DNA from: an uncultured Bacteroidales bacterium
GTDB lineage: Bacteria; Bacteroidota; Bacteroidia; Bacteroidales; UBA3824
Direction: 5' to 3'
Length of the DNA stretch: 29,495 bases
Assembly (NCBI GenBank): GCA_937877455.1
Contig: CALFIU010000125.1
Coordinates: 1 to 29,495, forward strand
Below the pieces are notes generated by a model. That model was not told the DNA's origin and ran no database searches. It saw only the letters and a program-made list of their open reading frames with translations. The position numbers were made by a program, and so were the translations under genes. Positions 1-7,831 of this stretch are shown piece by piece. Position 1 is the stretch's first letter. Each line of letters opens with the position of its first letter.

Positions 1-512
1 ACCTCTGCATGCACCCCTTCTGCCGCAATGCCGTGGCCACGATGGACTGGGGCGGTGTCATCCTGAACCGCCACCTGAGCCGTGACAACAAGAGCCGTCA
101 TACCCGCAAGACCACCGATATCTTCGAACTGGCCTCGGGTATCACCAACCAGAGTTATATACAATGTGCCGCCCTCTGCCCCAACAACCTTACAGAAGTG
201 CCGCAGTTTGAACTCGATTTCCTAAGGACATTGCCTTCTTCATGGGACGAAACCCGATTCATCGACGGTTTCCCGGGCAAATACGTAGTGCTTGCGCGCC
301 GTCACGAAGACCAATGGTACGTAGCCGCGCTCAACGCCCAAAAAGAGCCATTGAGCCTTACCATAAACCTCCCGATGTTTGCCAACACAACTTTGACTTA
401 TTATGTTGACGACAAGAACGGCAACCCGACCAAAACAACCCTCAAGACCGACAAGCAAGGCCGCGCCAAAATAACCATACAGCCCAACGGCGGCGCAATA
501 CTGATGAAATAA
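1..512 (+). CDS. GH97 glycoside hydrolase, C-terminal fragment
   Basis: The 5' end is missing; the open frame runs from base 3 to the stop at 510-512. GH97 enzymes are exo-acting alpha-glucosidases or alpha-galactosidases, usually periplasmic in Bacteroidota (SusB is the type member). The visible part holds typical GH97 C-terminal blocks: RNAVATMDWGGVILNR near the start, the following TTDIFELASGI segment, and WDETRFIDGFPGKYVVLARR, which leads into the C-terminal beta-sandwich ending in GGAILMK. The catalytic acid and base lie outside the window, so retaining and inverting types cannot be told apart. G+C is high here (74 of the first 120 bases), far above the AT-rich housekeeping genes to the right. 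It is convergent with the beta-glucan locus and probably belongs to another unit to the left. Confidence 0.88.
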   Translation, partial: LCMHPFCRNAVATMDWGGVILNRHLSRDNKSRHTRKTTDIFELASGITNQSYIQCAALCPNNLTEVPQFELDFLRTLPSSWDETRFIDGFPGKYVVLARRHEDQWYVAALNAQKEPLSLTINLPMFANTTLTYYVDDKNGNPTKTTLKTDKQGRAKITIQPNGGAILMK

Positions 513-563
513 ATGGTTTTGTTTTTTGAAAACTTAAAAAGCACGGGATAAGGCGATATAAAT

Positions 564-606
564 AACCCCTGCATATTAACGGCTACGCCACCAATGTGCA
601 GGGGTT
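564..606 (+). terminator. hairpin terminator after the GH97 gene
   Basis: AACCCCTGCA at 564-573 pairs perfectly with TGCAGGGGTT at 597-606 across a 23-base loop, about 50 bases after the GH97 stop. The tail is only weakly U-rich (TTTAGTTATAA), so efficiency is uncertain. Confidence 0.6.
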
Positions 607-622
607 TAGTTATAATCAGATG

Positions 623-669
623 AAAAAATCAGCCATTTTTAAAATAAATTTCAAAAACGGCTGATTTTT
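623..669 (-). terminator. terminator at the end of the minus-strand glucan locus
   Basis: AAAAATCAGCC (624-634) pairs with GGCTGATTTTT (659-669), with further A/T pairs inside. Read on the minus strand, the hairpin follows the GH128 stop and runs into TTTTTT, as an intrinsic terminator should. The A and T flanks on both sides mean it could also act on plus-strand transcripts. Confidence 0.65.
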
Positions 670-722
670 GCGAATAACATGTTTCACTTAATTTGTTGAC
701 AAAAATTTGTTGTAAGTTATGT

Positions 723-2027
723 TTACTTGCCGCTTACTGCCAATCGATTGATATTAAGTCTTCCAGAATTTACGCTAATCCTTATTATTGCATCGCGATT
801 ATTATCTGATATAATTTTGATTTTTGCATTGAGCCAATTGTTACCATCGGCAGGCAACACAGCCATAATTGGTTCGCCACCATCGACTTCAACAACAAAT
901 TCTGATTCGCGATTGGCAGAATATCTAAGATTTAGAAAATTGTCGCCTTTAGCAAGTTTTACCTTATACTCGGCAAATTTTCCTTTGTTGAAACCCGAAA
1001 TCATAAGATTGCCTCCCGAAGGGTCGGTGCTGACAGCGATTTCGAGATCGTTGCTGCAAGCACAATAATGCTCGGCAGGGAACCATTTGCCTTGAGGATA
1101 AACCAAATCGGCATCAAACGACGACATATTAAAATATATTAATCCCAAATCGGTTATCAACTGATTGTAATACAGACCAATAAATGGATATTTGTTTGGC
1201 GATTGGCTATAATCGTACATAAACCATGCATATCGCTCAATTTCAGGACTTTGTTCAAAAGAGTTTACCATTTTGACAAGAAAAGCCTGCTGACCTTCGG
1301 GAGTAGAAGGCAGATTGTTTTCCCAAGCGGCAAATTCGGTAATCCAGATAGGTTTGCCATATTTTGCAAACTTTTTGGCAAATTCTAATTGCGCACCTTC
1401 GTTTTGCATATAACAATGCGCTGCCGTAGCCACAATATCGTTGAGATTGATACCATCGATGGCAAAAAATTCGTCAAGCCATTTCCACGGGTCGGAATAT
1501 CCGGGCAACGTGCCGTAATTCATCGCAGGCGACACCACCGAAAGCCCGTTGTTTTTTGCAAAATCTACAAGCAAAGGCCAAGTTGCAGCCGTTTGTGAAG
1601 GTGTTTCGTTGCATTGATCCGTTAGATTAGGTTCGTTGTATCCAAGAATATGCTTAGTGTTTGGATGCGCTTTAACAAAAGAAGCAATTTTGTCGTAATC
1701 GGCTTTGCTGTTCCAAGCCATCGGCACATATTCTACCCCACTTTTATCGAAAGCGTCGGCAATAGAATTATCGCAAGTGCCGCCCCAGTTGTATGCCCAA
1801 GAGATAGTGTTGCCAACGTTTTGCGCCATGGTAGTAGTTATTCGATTGAAACCTATTCCACGTTTGGTAGATTTCGATTGATAAACAAATTCGGTGCTAT
1901 CGAGCGAAAGTTCAACTCCGAAAGATTCCTCATCTATTGGCGATGGATTGTCATTGTCGTTTTTGTTACAACTTGCAAAAAACGCTAATGCGAATAGCAG
2001 CGAAAAGCCAAAACATTTGTTATTCAT
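723..2027 (-). CDS. GH128 family endo-beta-1,3-glucanase lipoprotein
   Basis: A 434-residue secreted lipoprotein; the signal peptide ends at lipobox FFASC with Cys20. Residues about 55-310 match the glycosyl hydrolase catalytic core of GH128 (Asl1-like) TIM barrels: KRGIGFN at the first strand, WAYNWG around 78-82, LGYNEPN with the putative acid/base Glu132, and WITEFA with the putative nucleophile Glu231. Known GH128 enzymes cut beta-1,3-glucans such as laminarin and curdlan. Residues about 325-434 form a separate beta-rich region resembling a CBM6-type jelly roll, possibly glucan-binding. It is the last gene of the susC-led locus, behind a hairpin, and agrees in predicted substrate with the GH16 enzyme. 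Its G+C is lower than that of susC and susD. The family call is firm; the exact linkage is inferred. Confidence 0.85.
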   Translation of the reverse strand: MNNKCFGFSLLFALAFFASCNKNDNDNPSPIDEESFGVELSLDSTEFVYQSKSTKRGIGFNRITTTMAQNVGNTISWAYNWGGTCDNSIADAFDKSGVEYVPMAWNSKADYDKIASFVKAHPNTKHILGYNEPNLTDQCNETPSQTAATWPLLVDFAKNNGLSVVSPAMNYGTLPGYSDPWKWLDEFFAIDGINLNDIVATAAHCYMQNEGAQLEFAKKFAKYGKPIWITEFAAWENNLPSTPEGQQAFLVKMVNSFEQSPEIERYAWFMYDYSQSPNKYPFIGLYYNQLITDLGLIYFNMSSFDADLVYPQGKWFPAEHYCACSNDLEIAVSTDPSGGNLMISGFNKGKFAEYKVKLAKGDNFLNLRYSANRESEFVVEVDGGEPIMAVLPADGNNWLNAKIKIISDNNRDAIIRISVNSGRLNINRLAVSGK

Positions 2028-2053
2028 ATTATTAGATATATTTTTCGGTTAAC

Positions 2054-2092
2054 AAAAAAGGCGCAAATACCTTTTTAAAAAATATATGCGCC
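2054..2092 (-). terminator. hairpin between the unknown lipoprotein and GH128 genes
   Basis: GGCGCA (2060-2065) pairs with TGCGCC (2087-2092). On the minus strand the stem is followed at once by TTTTTTG. It lies 34 bases past the stop of the upstream gene and would reduce readthrough into the GH128 gene. Confidence 0.6.
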
Positions 2093-2125
2093 AAATAAAA
2101 GTTAGTCTATAAAAATTGGTGAAAA

Positions 2126-2959
2126 TCAGTTCTTTTTGTAGAAAAAGATAGCGTCTAAATCAATAGTTCCACCAGTAAAACCGCCAACAGAAGGGAAATT
2201 GATGCCTTTTGAACCATCAAAAGCGGTGAAATTAACACCAGCATCAATTAAATCGCCTGCCGAAAATTCGTATTCTACCCATTTATTATTGGTGTTGAGA
2301 TTAAAAGCATTGCCACTAAGATCTTTTACAGCGGGAGTTACTTTAAACTCTTTGCCACTTAAATCGGGACTTACAAAAGCCATATAGCATTCAGCATCGG
2401 CTTTGCTACCACGTACCGAAATGTGAAGGGTGTAAGAATCGTCGATTTTAGAAAAATCGAATGCTGCAAGCCGACACCAGCCAAAGCCAGTCCAAGTTGT
2501 GCCACTGTTAGACGAAATTGAAACTCCGCCATCCGAATCGTTGCCAAAACAATCTTTGCCATTGAGTTTATCGCCAGAACAAGTGTTTTCCCAAAGGTAA
2601 AGTGCCGTGTTAACATCATCAACACCAAGATTAGCTACAATTTTGCCCTTATCTTCAAGGTATTCGTAAGCCATTGAGTTGAGGCTGATTATATAATAAT
2701 CGCTACCATTGAGACACGCTACCGACGAAAAATCGGGTTTGGCAATATCACCACCGCCACCATTGTTTGTTGTACCACCATTGTTTGTTGTACCACCGTT
2801 ATTTGTTGTACCACCGTTGGAAGTTGTGCCATTGTCCTCGGTCTGCTCTTGGGTTACGGGAGCAGGGTCGTCGTCAGAATCTTTGCTACAAGAGGTAAAC
2901 ATTACACTACTTGATAACATGGCAATAGCCATCATTGCATAAAAAAATTGTCTTTTCAT
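2126..2959 (-). CDS. lipoprotein with NNGGTT-repeat linker, putative surface glycan-binding protein
   Basis: 277 residues. The signal peptide ends at lipobox FTSC with Cys24, followed by an acidic stretch (SKDSDDD) typical of surface-exported Bacteroidota lipoproteins. Residues about 40-72 are a flexible Asn/Gly/Thr linker of repeated NNGGTT units. Residues about 73-277 form one compact, probably beta-sandwich domain with several aromatic residues and the ending TIDLDAIFFYKKN, a style common in carbohydrate-binding jelly rolls. I do not recognise the family, and no catalytic motif is visible. The position between GH16 and GH128 in a SusCD locus, the lipid anchor and the long spacer suggest a surface protein that holds glucan near the enzymes. 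That role is inferred from context only. Hairpins lie on both sides of the gene. Confidence 0.72.
   Translation of the reverse strand: MKRQFFYAMMAIAMLSSSVMFTSCSKDSDDDPAPVTQEQTEDNGTTSNGGTTNNGGTTNNGGTTNNGGGGDIAKPDFSSVACLNGSDYYIISLNSMAYEYLEDKGKIVANLGVDDVNTALYLWENTCSGDKLNGKDCFGNDSDGGVSISSNSGTTWTGFGWCRLAAFDFSKIDDSYTLHISVRGSKADAECYMAFVSPDLSGKEFKVTPAVKDLSGNAFNLNTNNKWVEYEFSAGDLIDAGVNFTAFDGSKGINFPSVGGFTGGTIDLDAIFFYKKN
2757..2828 (-). repeat. 18-bp tandem repeat, four copies, coding for the linker
   Basis: Four in-register 18-bp units start at 2757, 2775, 2793 and 2811. The first two are identical (CCACCATTGTTTGTTGTA), the third has two changes and the fourth is more diverged. Each encodes one six-residue NNGGTT-type unit, so copy-number change by slippage would keep the reading frame. 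Confidence 0.9.
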
Positions 2960-3036
2960 TTTAAATAATTAATTTAAGGTGAATAAAAATTTAGTTTTGC
3001 CAAAAAATGGCAATATTTAATTAGTAATAGAAAACA

Positions 3037-4155
3037 TTATTTTTTTTGAAAAACTCTTACGTAATCCACAAGCATTGTGGTAGGCAGTGCTGACTCGTCG
3101 ATACCTTTGTAGCCGCCCCAGTCGCCGCCCCATGCAAGGTTGAGGATTATGTAGTAAGGCTTGTCGTAAGGGTAGTTTTTGACAGTGCCATCCGACTTGT
3201 ACGATAGTTGAAGTTTGCCGTCAACGTATGTCGTGATTTTCTCTTTTGTCCATTCGATGGCGTAGGTGTGGAAACCGTCTTCAGCACCATCGCAAAGCAT
3301 TTCGTGCGTTACTTGGTTGCCGAGAGTGTGGACGTGTCCTTCGGCATGAAGGCTCGACGAAACGTAGTTGGGATTTGCGCCCACTTCTTCCATAATGTCG
3401 ATTTCGCCGCATTTTGGCCAACCCTCGTTAGCCCAATCGACATTGACAGGCATCATCCAAAATGCTGGCCAAGTGCCTTTGCCTTTTGGCAATTGAATAC
3501 GAGCCTCAATGTAGCCGTATTTCCAACCGGTAGATTCTTTAGCTTTGATTCTGCCGCTATAAACTTTACCGTCATTACCCTTAAAACAATTGATATTCAA
3601 AATGTTGTTCTTAATTTCAACAGTATTTTTGCCGTCGATTGCGTCTTTGCGATAGTTTTGGAGTTCGTTGTTGACCCAACCAGAGTTCTGCACCTCGTAG
3701 GTCCAGTCTGACGAAAGAGTTGCGTCATCAAATTCGTCGTGCCAAACGAGTTTGTAACCGTCGGGGGCTGTGATGTCGCCACTATTGAAACTTGCCTCAT
3801 CGTAGCCTTGCACGATTTCACAATTGATTGACGTGCCGCCGCCATAAAAATTGATTGTTGCAGTGCGGTTGTCGGCTGTTGAGTTTTTGGCGATTGTGGC
3901 CTTAACTTTGTTTTCACCGGCAACGCCGCCCTTGCGGTCAACGGTGCAGAAATCGGATTTTGACGTTACGCCCCAGTCGCCGTCGGCATTGACAGTGAGT
4001 TCTATTTCACCGCCTTCAAAATCGATTGTCGTATTTTGTGGCGAAACGGTGATTGAGGTCTGTTTTGACAATTCGTCGTCATTGTCATCACAACCAGCAC
4101 AGCTTGTAATCACAAGCAACGACAATGCAAATATTGTAAGATTAAATGTTTTCAT
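3037..4155 (-). CDS. GH16 endo-beta-1,3-glucanase (laminarinase) lipoprotein with BACON domain
   Basis: 372 residues. The lipobox gives Cys19 (LLVITSC). Residues about 33-117 read as a BACON domain (ITVSPQNTTIDFEGGE, then WGVTSKSDFCTV), a Bacteroidota module that usually acts as a spacer or binder at the surface. Residues about 132-372 are a GH16 domain beginning LVWHDEFD and holding the catalytic motif GEIDIMEEVG, with putative nucleophile Glu251, assisting Asp253 and acid/base Glu256. Other family blocks are GYIEARIQLP, WPAFWMMP and the C-terminal VDYVRVFQKK. The extra residue in EIDIMEE is typical of laminarinases and not of kappa-carrageenases or lichenases. It should cut internal beta-1,3 bonds of laminarin-like glucan at the cell surface and feed the adjacent SusCD importer. 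Activity on mixed-linkage beta-1,3/1,4-glucan cannot be excluded. Confidence 0.92.
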   Translation of the reverse strand: MKTFNLTIFALSLLVITSCAGCDDNDDELSKQTSITVSPQNTTIDFEGGEIELTVNADGDWGVTSKSDFCTVDRKGGVAGENKVKATIAKNSTADNRTATINFYGGGTSINCEIVQGYDEASFNSGDITAPDGYKLVWHDEFDDATLSSDWTYEVQNSGWVNNELQNYRKDAIDGKNTVEIKNNILNINCFKGNDGKVYSGRIKAKESTGWKYGYIEARIQLPKGKGTWPAFWMMPVNVDWANEGWPKCGEIDIMEEVGANPNYVSSSLHAEGHVHTLGNQVTHEMLCDGAEDGFHTYAIEWTKEKITTYVDGKLQLSYKSDGTVKNYPYDKPYYIILNLAWGGDWGGYKGIDESALPTTMLVDYVRVFQKK

Positions 4156-4185
4156 AGTCTAATTTTTTGGGCAAATAAATTTTTT

Positions 4186-4220
4186 AAAAACTGCGGCGGA
4201 AGTGTTTTCCACCGCAGTTT
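4186..4220 (-). terminator. hairpin between the glycan-binding protein and GH16 genes
   Basis: AAACTGCGG (4188-4196) pairs with CCGCAGTTT (4212-4220), with two further G-C pairs beyond one mismatch. On the minus strand it is followed by TTAAAAAATTT. It lies 43 bases after the stop of the glycan-binding protein gene. It could be a leaky terminator or an mRNA-stabilising hairpin that sets the hydrolase genes below the importer genes. Confidence 0.55.
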
Positions 4221-4262
4221 CATTACTAAACCAAATTACACTTATTTATGAGAAGGGAGATG

Positions 4263-6155
4263 TTATTTCGATTTTTGAATTGCAATATCAAAAATTTCAA
4301 TATTGCAGTCTTCTGGGTTGCCACCAAAGTCAAACAAGATTGTAAGTCCACCTGTTTGAGGATCACCATTGTCGAGTTTTTCGGCGGTTATGCCATCTTG
4401 TCGATATCGTGTGGTTATTTCCATATCGTTTTCAGAAGAAAAACCGTTTACAATAAATTCAGTAACTTCGTCTGCTTCAATATCTTTACGTATACCATCA
4501 CCTGTAAAGTTTGCATTTTGTTCGTCCATAGACAAGAGTTTGAATGTAGCCTTCGAGATGTCTTTATCCGATTTTACCTTGATACGAATATCGAATTTTT
4601 CACCTGCCTTAGTTAAATATTGACTAACAAGACGGAACTGTGCTTTCCATTGTGCGTCAGAAGAATTGGTAAAGTGAATTTTATAGTTGGTACCTTCTTT
4701 AGTAACTGTAAAATCATTTAAAGCAGACCAATCTGCTGCTCCGTGATATGTGGCTGTTTGCCATGAAGAAGCAACTTCAGAAAGTATGCTACCTTCAGGA
4801 TTTTCTTCAAATTCAACTATGGGTTCAGGATCAGAATCTATTGGACCAGAAACACTTTCACCAAATGTGATGTCTGAAACCGTTACCTCGAAGTTTTCGG
4901 GATTCCAACCAAAATCGAATACGAGTGTGAGTTTCGCAGCGTCAACGCCTTGTTTTGCGGTGAACTTGACTTCGTTGGGTTTGCCCGCCTCAATCGAAAC
5001 TTTTTCCTCGAACAGGAAGTTTTCATCGTTGCCAGTTTCGGTGAGTTTTACGGTAACATTGTCGTGGTTGGCGTTTGGTGTCAACATAACGGAAAAGTCG
5101 TAAACCTTGTCGGCAGCGGACGACACGTTGCTCAATAGTTTCACCTGACTTTGCCAAGTGTCGGAAGTTGCGATTGGCGCAGAAATTTTATAAACGCCGC
5201 CGTTTTGTACGACAGAGAGTTGGTCACTAATTGGATCAACAGCCCAGCCGGGGTTGTAATAAGTTTCGTACTTTTCGAGGTCGTCGCTCCAAAGGTTTTC
5301 GATTTGCGGTGCTTCGCTGTAAGGAGCGATGATGTACTGCCAAGAAATTCCGTTACCGTTCCATACGAGAGTAATTTTCTTTGCAGAAACCTGAGTAACA
5401 GCAAATTCGGGGGCATTCCATTGTGCGTCGTCAGCCAAATAACCGAGGACAGTTTTTGGCGAGAGAACGAGGTAGAGTTGAGAGCCACGGTATTCAAGTT
5501 TCCAAGTGCCTTTGATTTCGCTGTTTGGTGCGTCGAAATCTTCCGTGCCGGGCGCGTTGCCGAGTGCCGTGGTGCCAACGTTGACGTATGTAAGTCCGTC
5601 GTCGCCGGGATTGTAGGTGTAAGTGCCGTCGGCATTGAAAATAAACTTGTCGTCGTAAAGACCAGTGCCATCTTTTTCGCCCGACTCAGCACTATACCAA
5701 CCTGTAGGATTAGCCTGATTTTCACCACAGCCAACGTGTCCCGCAACGTCCTTTGCAATCTGCCAAACAGACTCGCTGCCGCTGGTGAGGATTGCAATTT
5801 CGTTGTCGTAGTTGGCGAATGTCTCGGTGAACGAAAACTCCTTGGTTATGCTGCCCTCGCTGACACCATTCTTGTTGTACATCTTGACTTCGACGGAATA
5901 GTCGCCAGCCATAAGAAACTGTTTTACAAATCCGTTTTCAGTGCTTTGGCTACCGTCGCTGAAGTGCCAAATTGGAACATTACCTTGGTTCAAGAGGTTG
6001 AATCTAACCCTGTTGGAGTCCAACATCTGAAGTTCTACGTTGATGTCGGAGGCTGACGGAAGGTTGTGTGTATTGATGTCGTCATGCTCGTCCTGACAGC
6101 CGTACAATGCAACTGCCGAAGCAGCGATTGCCATATATTTTATTATTGTCTTCAT
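4263..6155 (-). CDS. surface glycan-binding lipoprotein (SGBP-B / SusE-F position), PKD-like plus duplicated CBM-like domains
   Basis: 630 residues; lipobox LYGC with Cys20. Residues about 40-110 look like a PKD/Ig-type spacer (WHFSDGS, then GDYSVEVKMYNKNGV). Residues about 115-290 form a second domain rich in Trp and Tyr (GTWKLEYRGSQLYLVLSP). Residues about 300-430 and 455-628 are two related beta-sandwich domains: both carry a QVKLLS/AQFRLVS-type start and end in a matching FDFGxNPE motif (FDFGWNPENFEV and FDFGGNPEDCNI), so one arose by duplication. The gene takes the third position after susC and susD, where Bacteroidota place the second glycan-binding protein. It probably binds long beta-glucan chains at the surface; no enzyme motif is seen. 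G+C drops sharply near 4850, at the linker before the last domain. Confidence 0.82.
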   Translation of the reverse strand: MKTIIKYMAIAASAVALYGCQDEHDDINTHNLPSASDINVELQMLDSNRVRFNLLNQGNVPIWHFSDGSQSTENGFVKQFLMAGDYSVEVKMYNKNGVSEGSITKEFSFTETFANYDNEIAILTSGSESVWQIAKDVAGHVGCGENQANPTGWYSAESGEKDGTGLYDDKFIFNADGTYTYNPGDDGLTYVNVGTTALGNAPGTEDFDAPNSEIKGTWKLEYRGSQLYLVLSPKTVLGYLADDAQWNAPEFAVTQVSAKKITLVWNGNGISWQYIIAPYSEAPQIENLWSDDLEKYETYYNPGWAVDPISDQLSVVQNGGVYKISAPIATSDTWQSQVKLLSNVSSAADKVYDFSVMLTPNANHDNVTVKLTETGNDENFLFEEKVSIEAGKPNEVKFTAKQGVDAAKLTLVFDFGWNPENFEVTVSDITFGESVSGPIDSDPEPIVEFEENPEGSILSEVASSWQTATYHGAADWSALNDFTVTKEGTNYKIHFTNSSDAQWKAQFRLVSQYLTKAGEKFDIRIKVKSDKDISKATFKLLSMDEQNANFTGDGIRKDIEADEVTEFIVNGFSSENDMEITTRYRQDGITAEKLDNGDPQTGGLTILFDFGGNPEDCNIEIFDIAIQKSK

Positions 6156-6173
6156 AATATTATATTTTTTTTA

Positions 6174-6256
6174 TGAACAATTGACAATTGACAATTACCT
6201 ACGCAATTGTAATTTTAAATTATCAATTGTCAATTGTTCATTGTCAATTGTCAATT
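6174..6256. repeat. (GACAATT)n / CAATTG heptad repeat forming a long inverted repeat
   Basis: Bases 6174-6191 (TGAACAATTGACAATTGA) are an exact inverted match of 6223-6240, giving an 18-bp stem with a 31-base loop. A further (AATTGTC) run continues to 6256 and touches the stop codon of susD. It fills almost all of the susD to glycan-binding protein spacer. It could shape or protect the polycistronic mRNA, or be an interspersed repeat that landed here. Confidence 0.85.
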
Positions 6257-7802
6257 AATTTTGTTTAAGATTCTGGTCGGCAGAAAGTTCCTCTTGCGGA
6301 ATTGCCAAATACTTCTTGCTCATTAAGAATCTGCCGTTTTGAGCGAGTTGCTCGGCGGTGTAGGTGTATTTGCCGGAATTGTCGTTAGCAGCACCTACGA
6401 GAATATTTTCAGCACTGATACCATCCTCGCCATCGTTCCTTACGATGATAAAGAACCTTTTGCCTTCGCCAACAAACTCTCTGCCTGCCTCGTCGATGAT
6501 GTCTTGGAGGCTGCTGCCTGTGTATGACACGCCACGAGCAGACCTAAGAGCGGTAAGATAATCGGCAGCCTTGCCGTTGCCGAGTTTTGCAGAAAGTTCA
6601 GCGGCATTGAGGTAAGCCTCGGCTGAACGGAAAATTCTGCGGTTGTTGCCATACGAAAGGTTGGGGTCGCCAGTCGATGAAAGATTGACGGCACGGGGAG
6701 CGTACTTGTTGTTGTAGAGGAATGTGGCTTGATAACGTCCTGAAGTCGCCTTGCCGCGAGCGTCGATGATGGAAGCCTCGCGACGTGGGTCGCCGTCAGC
6801 AAACAAATCCCAAGCCGACTCCTTGATTGGACCGAATCCCCAGCCGCTTGAAACGTCGTCGATACCGTCGGCAGGTCCTAAGAACGCTGGCAAAACTGTT
6901 CCGGCTGCAACACGGTCGTTGTCGTACCAATCGCGAGTGCCGACCTTAGCGTAGTTGATTTCAAAAATGCTCTCGCTGCACCATTCGCCCTCCTCGGTGA
7001 AGATTTTGGTGAAGTCGCTCAAAGGATATTCAGCGATGACATCGTCCATGTATTGAAGCGCGGTGCTGTAACGACCGTTGTCCTTTTGATAAAGAACAAA
7101 GTCGGCGTAAAGCATTTTTGCAACAGCCTTTGTGGTGTGTCCCTCCTCACCGGCTTTCTGTGTTGACGGGAAAGACGACTCGTTGATGGCAAGTTCAAGA
7201 TACTTGATAATCTGATTGTAAGCGTCCGAAGCAGTGAGTTGAGGCGCGGTGTAGCCGTTGTCAACCGAGGGCGACGGATATTCGCTCGTGCCGTCGTAGT
7301 AGGGAATGTTGCCCCAAAACTTCCAGAGGATATTGTAATAATACGCCCTCAAAGTGTAAACTTCGGCAGTGAGTTGAGCCTTGTTGTCGCCGTTGAAGTT
7401 TTCGAGGTACGACAGGCAGTCGTTGCAACGCTTGATACCCGAATAGCAGTCGTCCCAAAGGCTTATAGGAGTGTTCTGAGCGTCAGAAGCCCAGTTGCCG
7501 ATTTTTTGCAAGGGCGGTTGGTCGGTAGAGTTGCCGCCGCCGCAAAACACTTGGTCTGACATGATGTCGGCGATGAAAGTTGGGTCGCCGTAAGAGCAGT
7601 CCTTGTGCGCGTTGTAGTCGAACCAGTGGAGAGGTGCGTATGCAGCTGTAATTGCGCTTTGAAGGTTGTCAGGGTCGGCAAAATATTCCTCCAACGACAA
7701 CTGTGTGGGATTCTGCACCTCCAAGAAATCCTCTGAGCAGGCACTCAAGCCCATTGTGGCGAGTGTCAATGCTACTAATGAAAGTTTTATGTTGTTTTTC
7801 AT
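6255..7802 (-). CDS. SusD-like outer-membrane nutrient-binding lipoprotein
   Basis: 515 residues. The signal peptide ends at lipobox GLSAC with Cys22, followed by SEDFLEVQNPTQLS, the standard start of mature SusD proteins. The N-terminal block (YFADPDNLQSAITAAYAPL, then DDCYSGIKRCNDCLSYLENF, then AEVYTLRAYYYNILWKFWG) gives the TPR-like scaffold. The C-terminal half has the RIFRSAEAYLNAAEL helix and a late RSARGV block. SusD proteins sit as a lid on the SusC channel and pass oligosaccharides into it. The stop overlaps the heptad repeat, and the start lies 29 bases after the susC stop, so the pair is co-transcribed. The substrate, probably beta-1,3-glucan, is inferred from the linked GH16 and GH128 genes. 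Confidence 0.95.
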   Translation of the reverse strand: MKNNIKLSLVALTLATMGLSACSEDFLEVQNPTQLSLEEYFADPDNLQSAITAAYAPLHWFDYNAHKDCSYGDPTFIADIMSDQVFCGGGNSTDQPPLQKIGNWASDAQNTPISLWDDCYSGIKRCNDCLSYLENFNGDNKAQLTAEVYTLRAYYYNILWKFWGNIPYYDGTSEYPSPSVDNGYTAPQLTASDAYNQIIKYLELAINESSFPSTQKAGEEGHTTKAVAKMLYADFVLYQKDNGRYSTALQYMDDVIAEYPLSDFTKIFTEEGEWCSESIFEINYAKVGTRDWYDNDRVAAGTVLPAFLGPADGIDDVSSGWGFGPIKESAWDLFADGDPRREASIIDARGKATSGRYQATFLYNNKYAPRAVNLSSTGDPNLSYGNNRRIFRSAEAYLNAAELSAKLGNGKAADYLTALRSARGVSYTGSSLQDIIDEAGREFVGEGKRFFIIVRNDGEDGISAENILVGAANDNSGKYTYTAEQLAQNGRFLMSKKYLAIPQEELSADQNLKQN

Positions 7803-7831
7803 AATGAAATCCGTTTTAAAAAGTTTAACGA

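Noticed and set aside
2757..2828. CRISPR-like array
   Set aside because: The repeats are contiguous 18-bp coding units without spacers and encode a protein linker.
5151..6056. 301-codon plus-strand open frame inside the glycan-binding protein gene
   Set aside because: It is an antisense shadow of a G+C-rich stretch with no recognisable domain or promoter.
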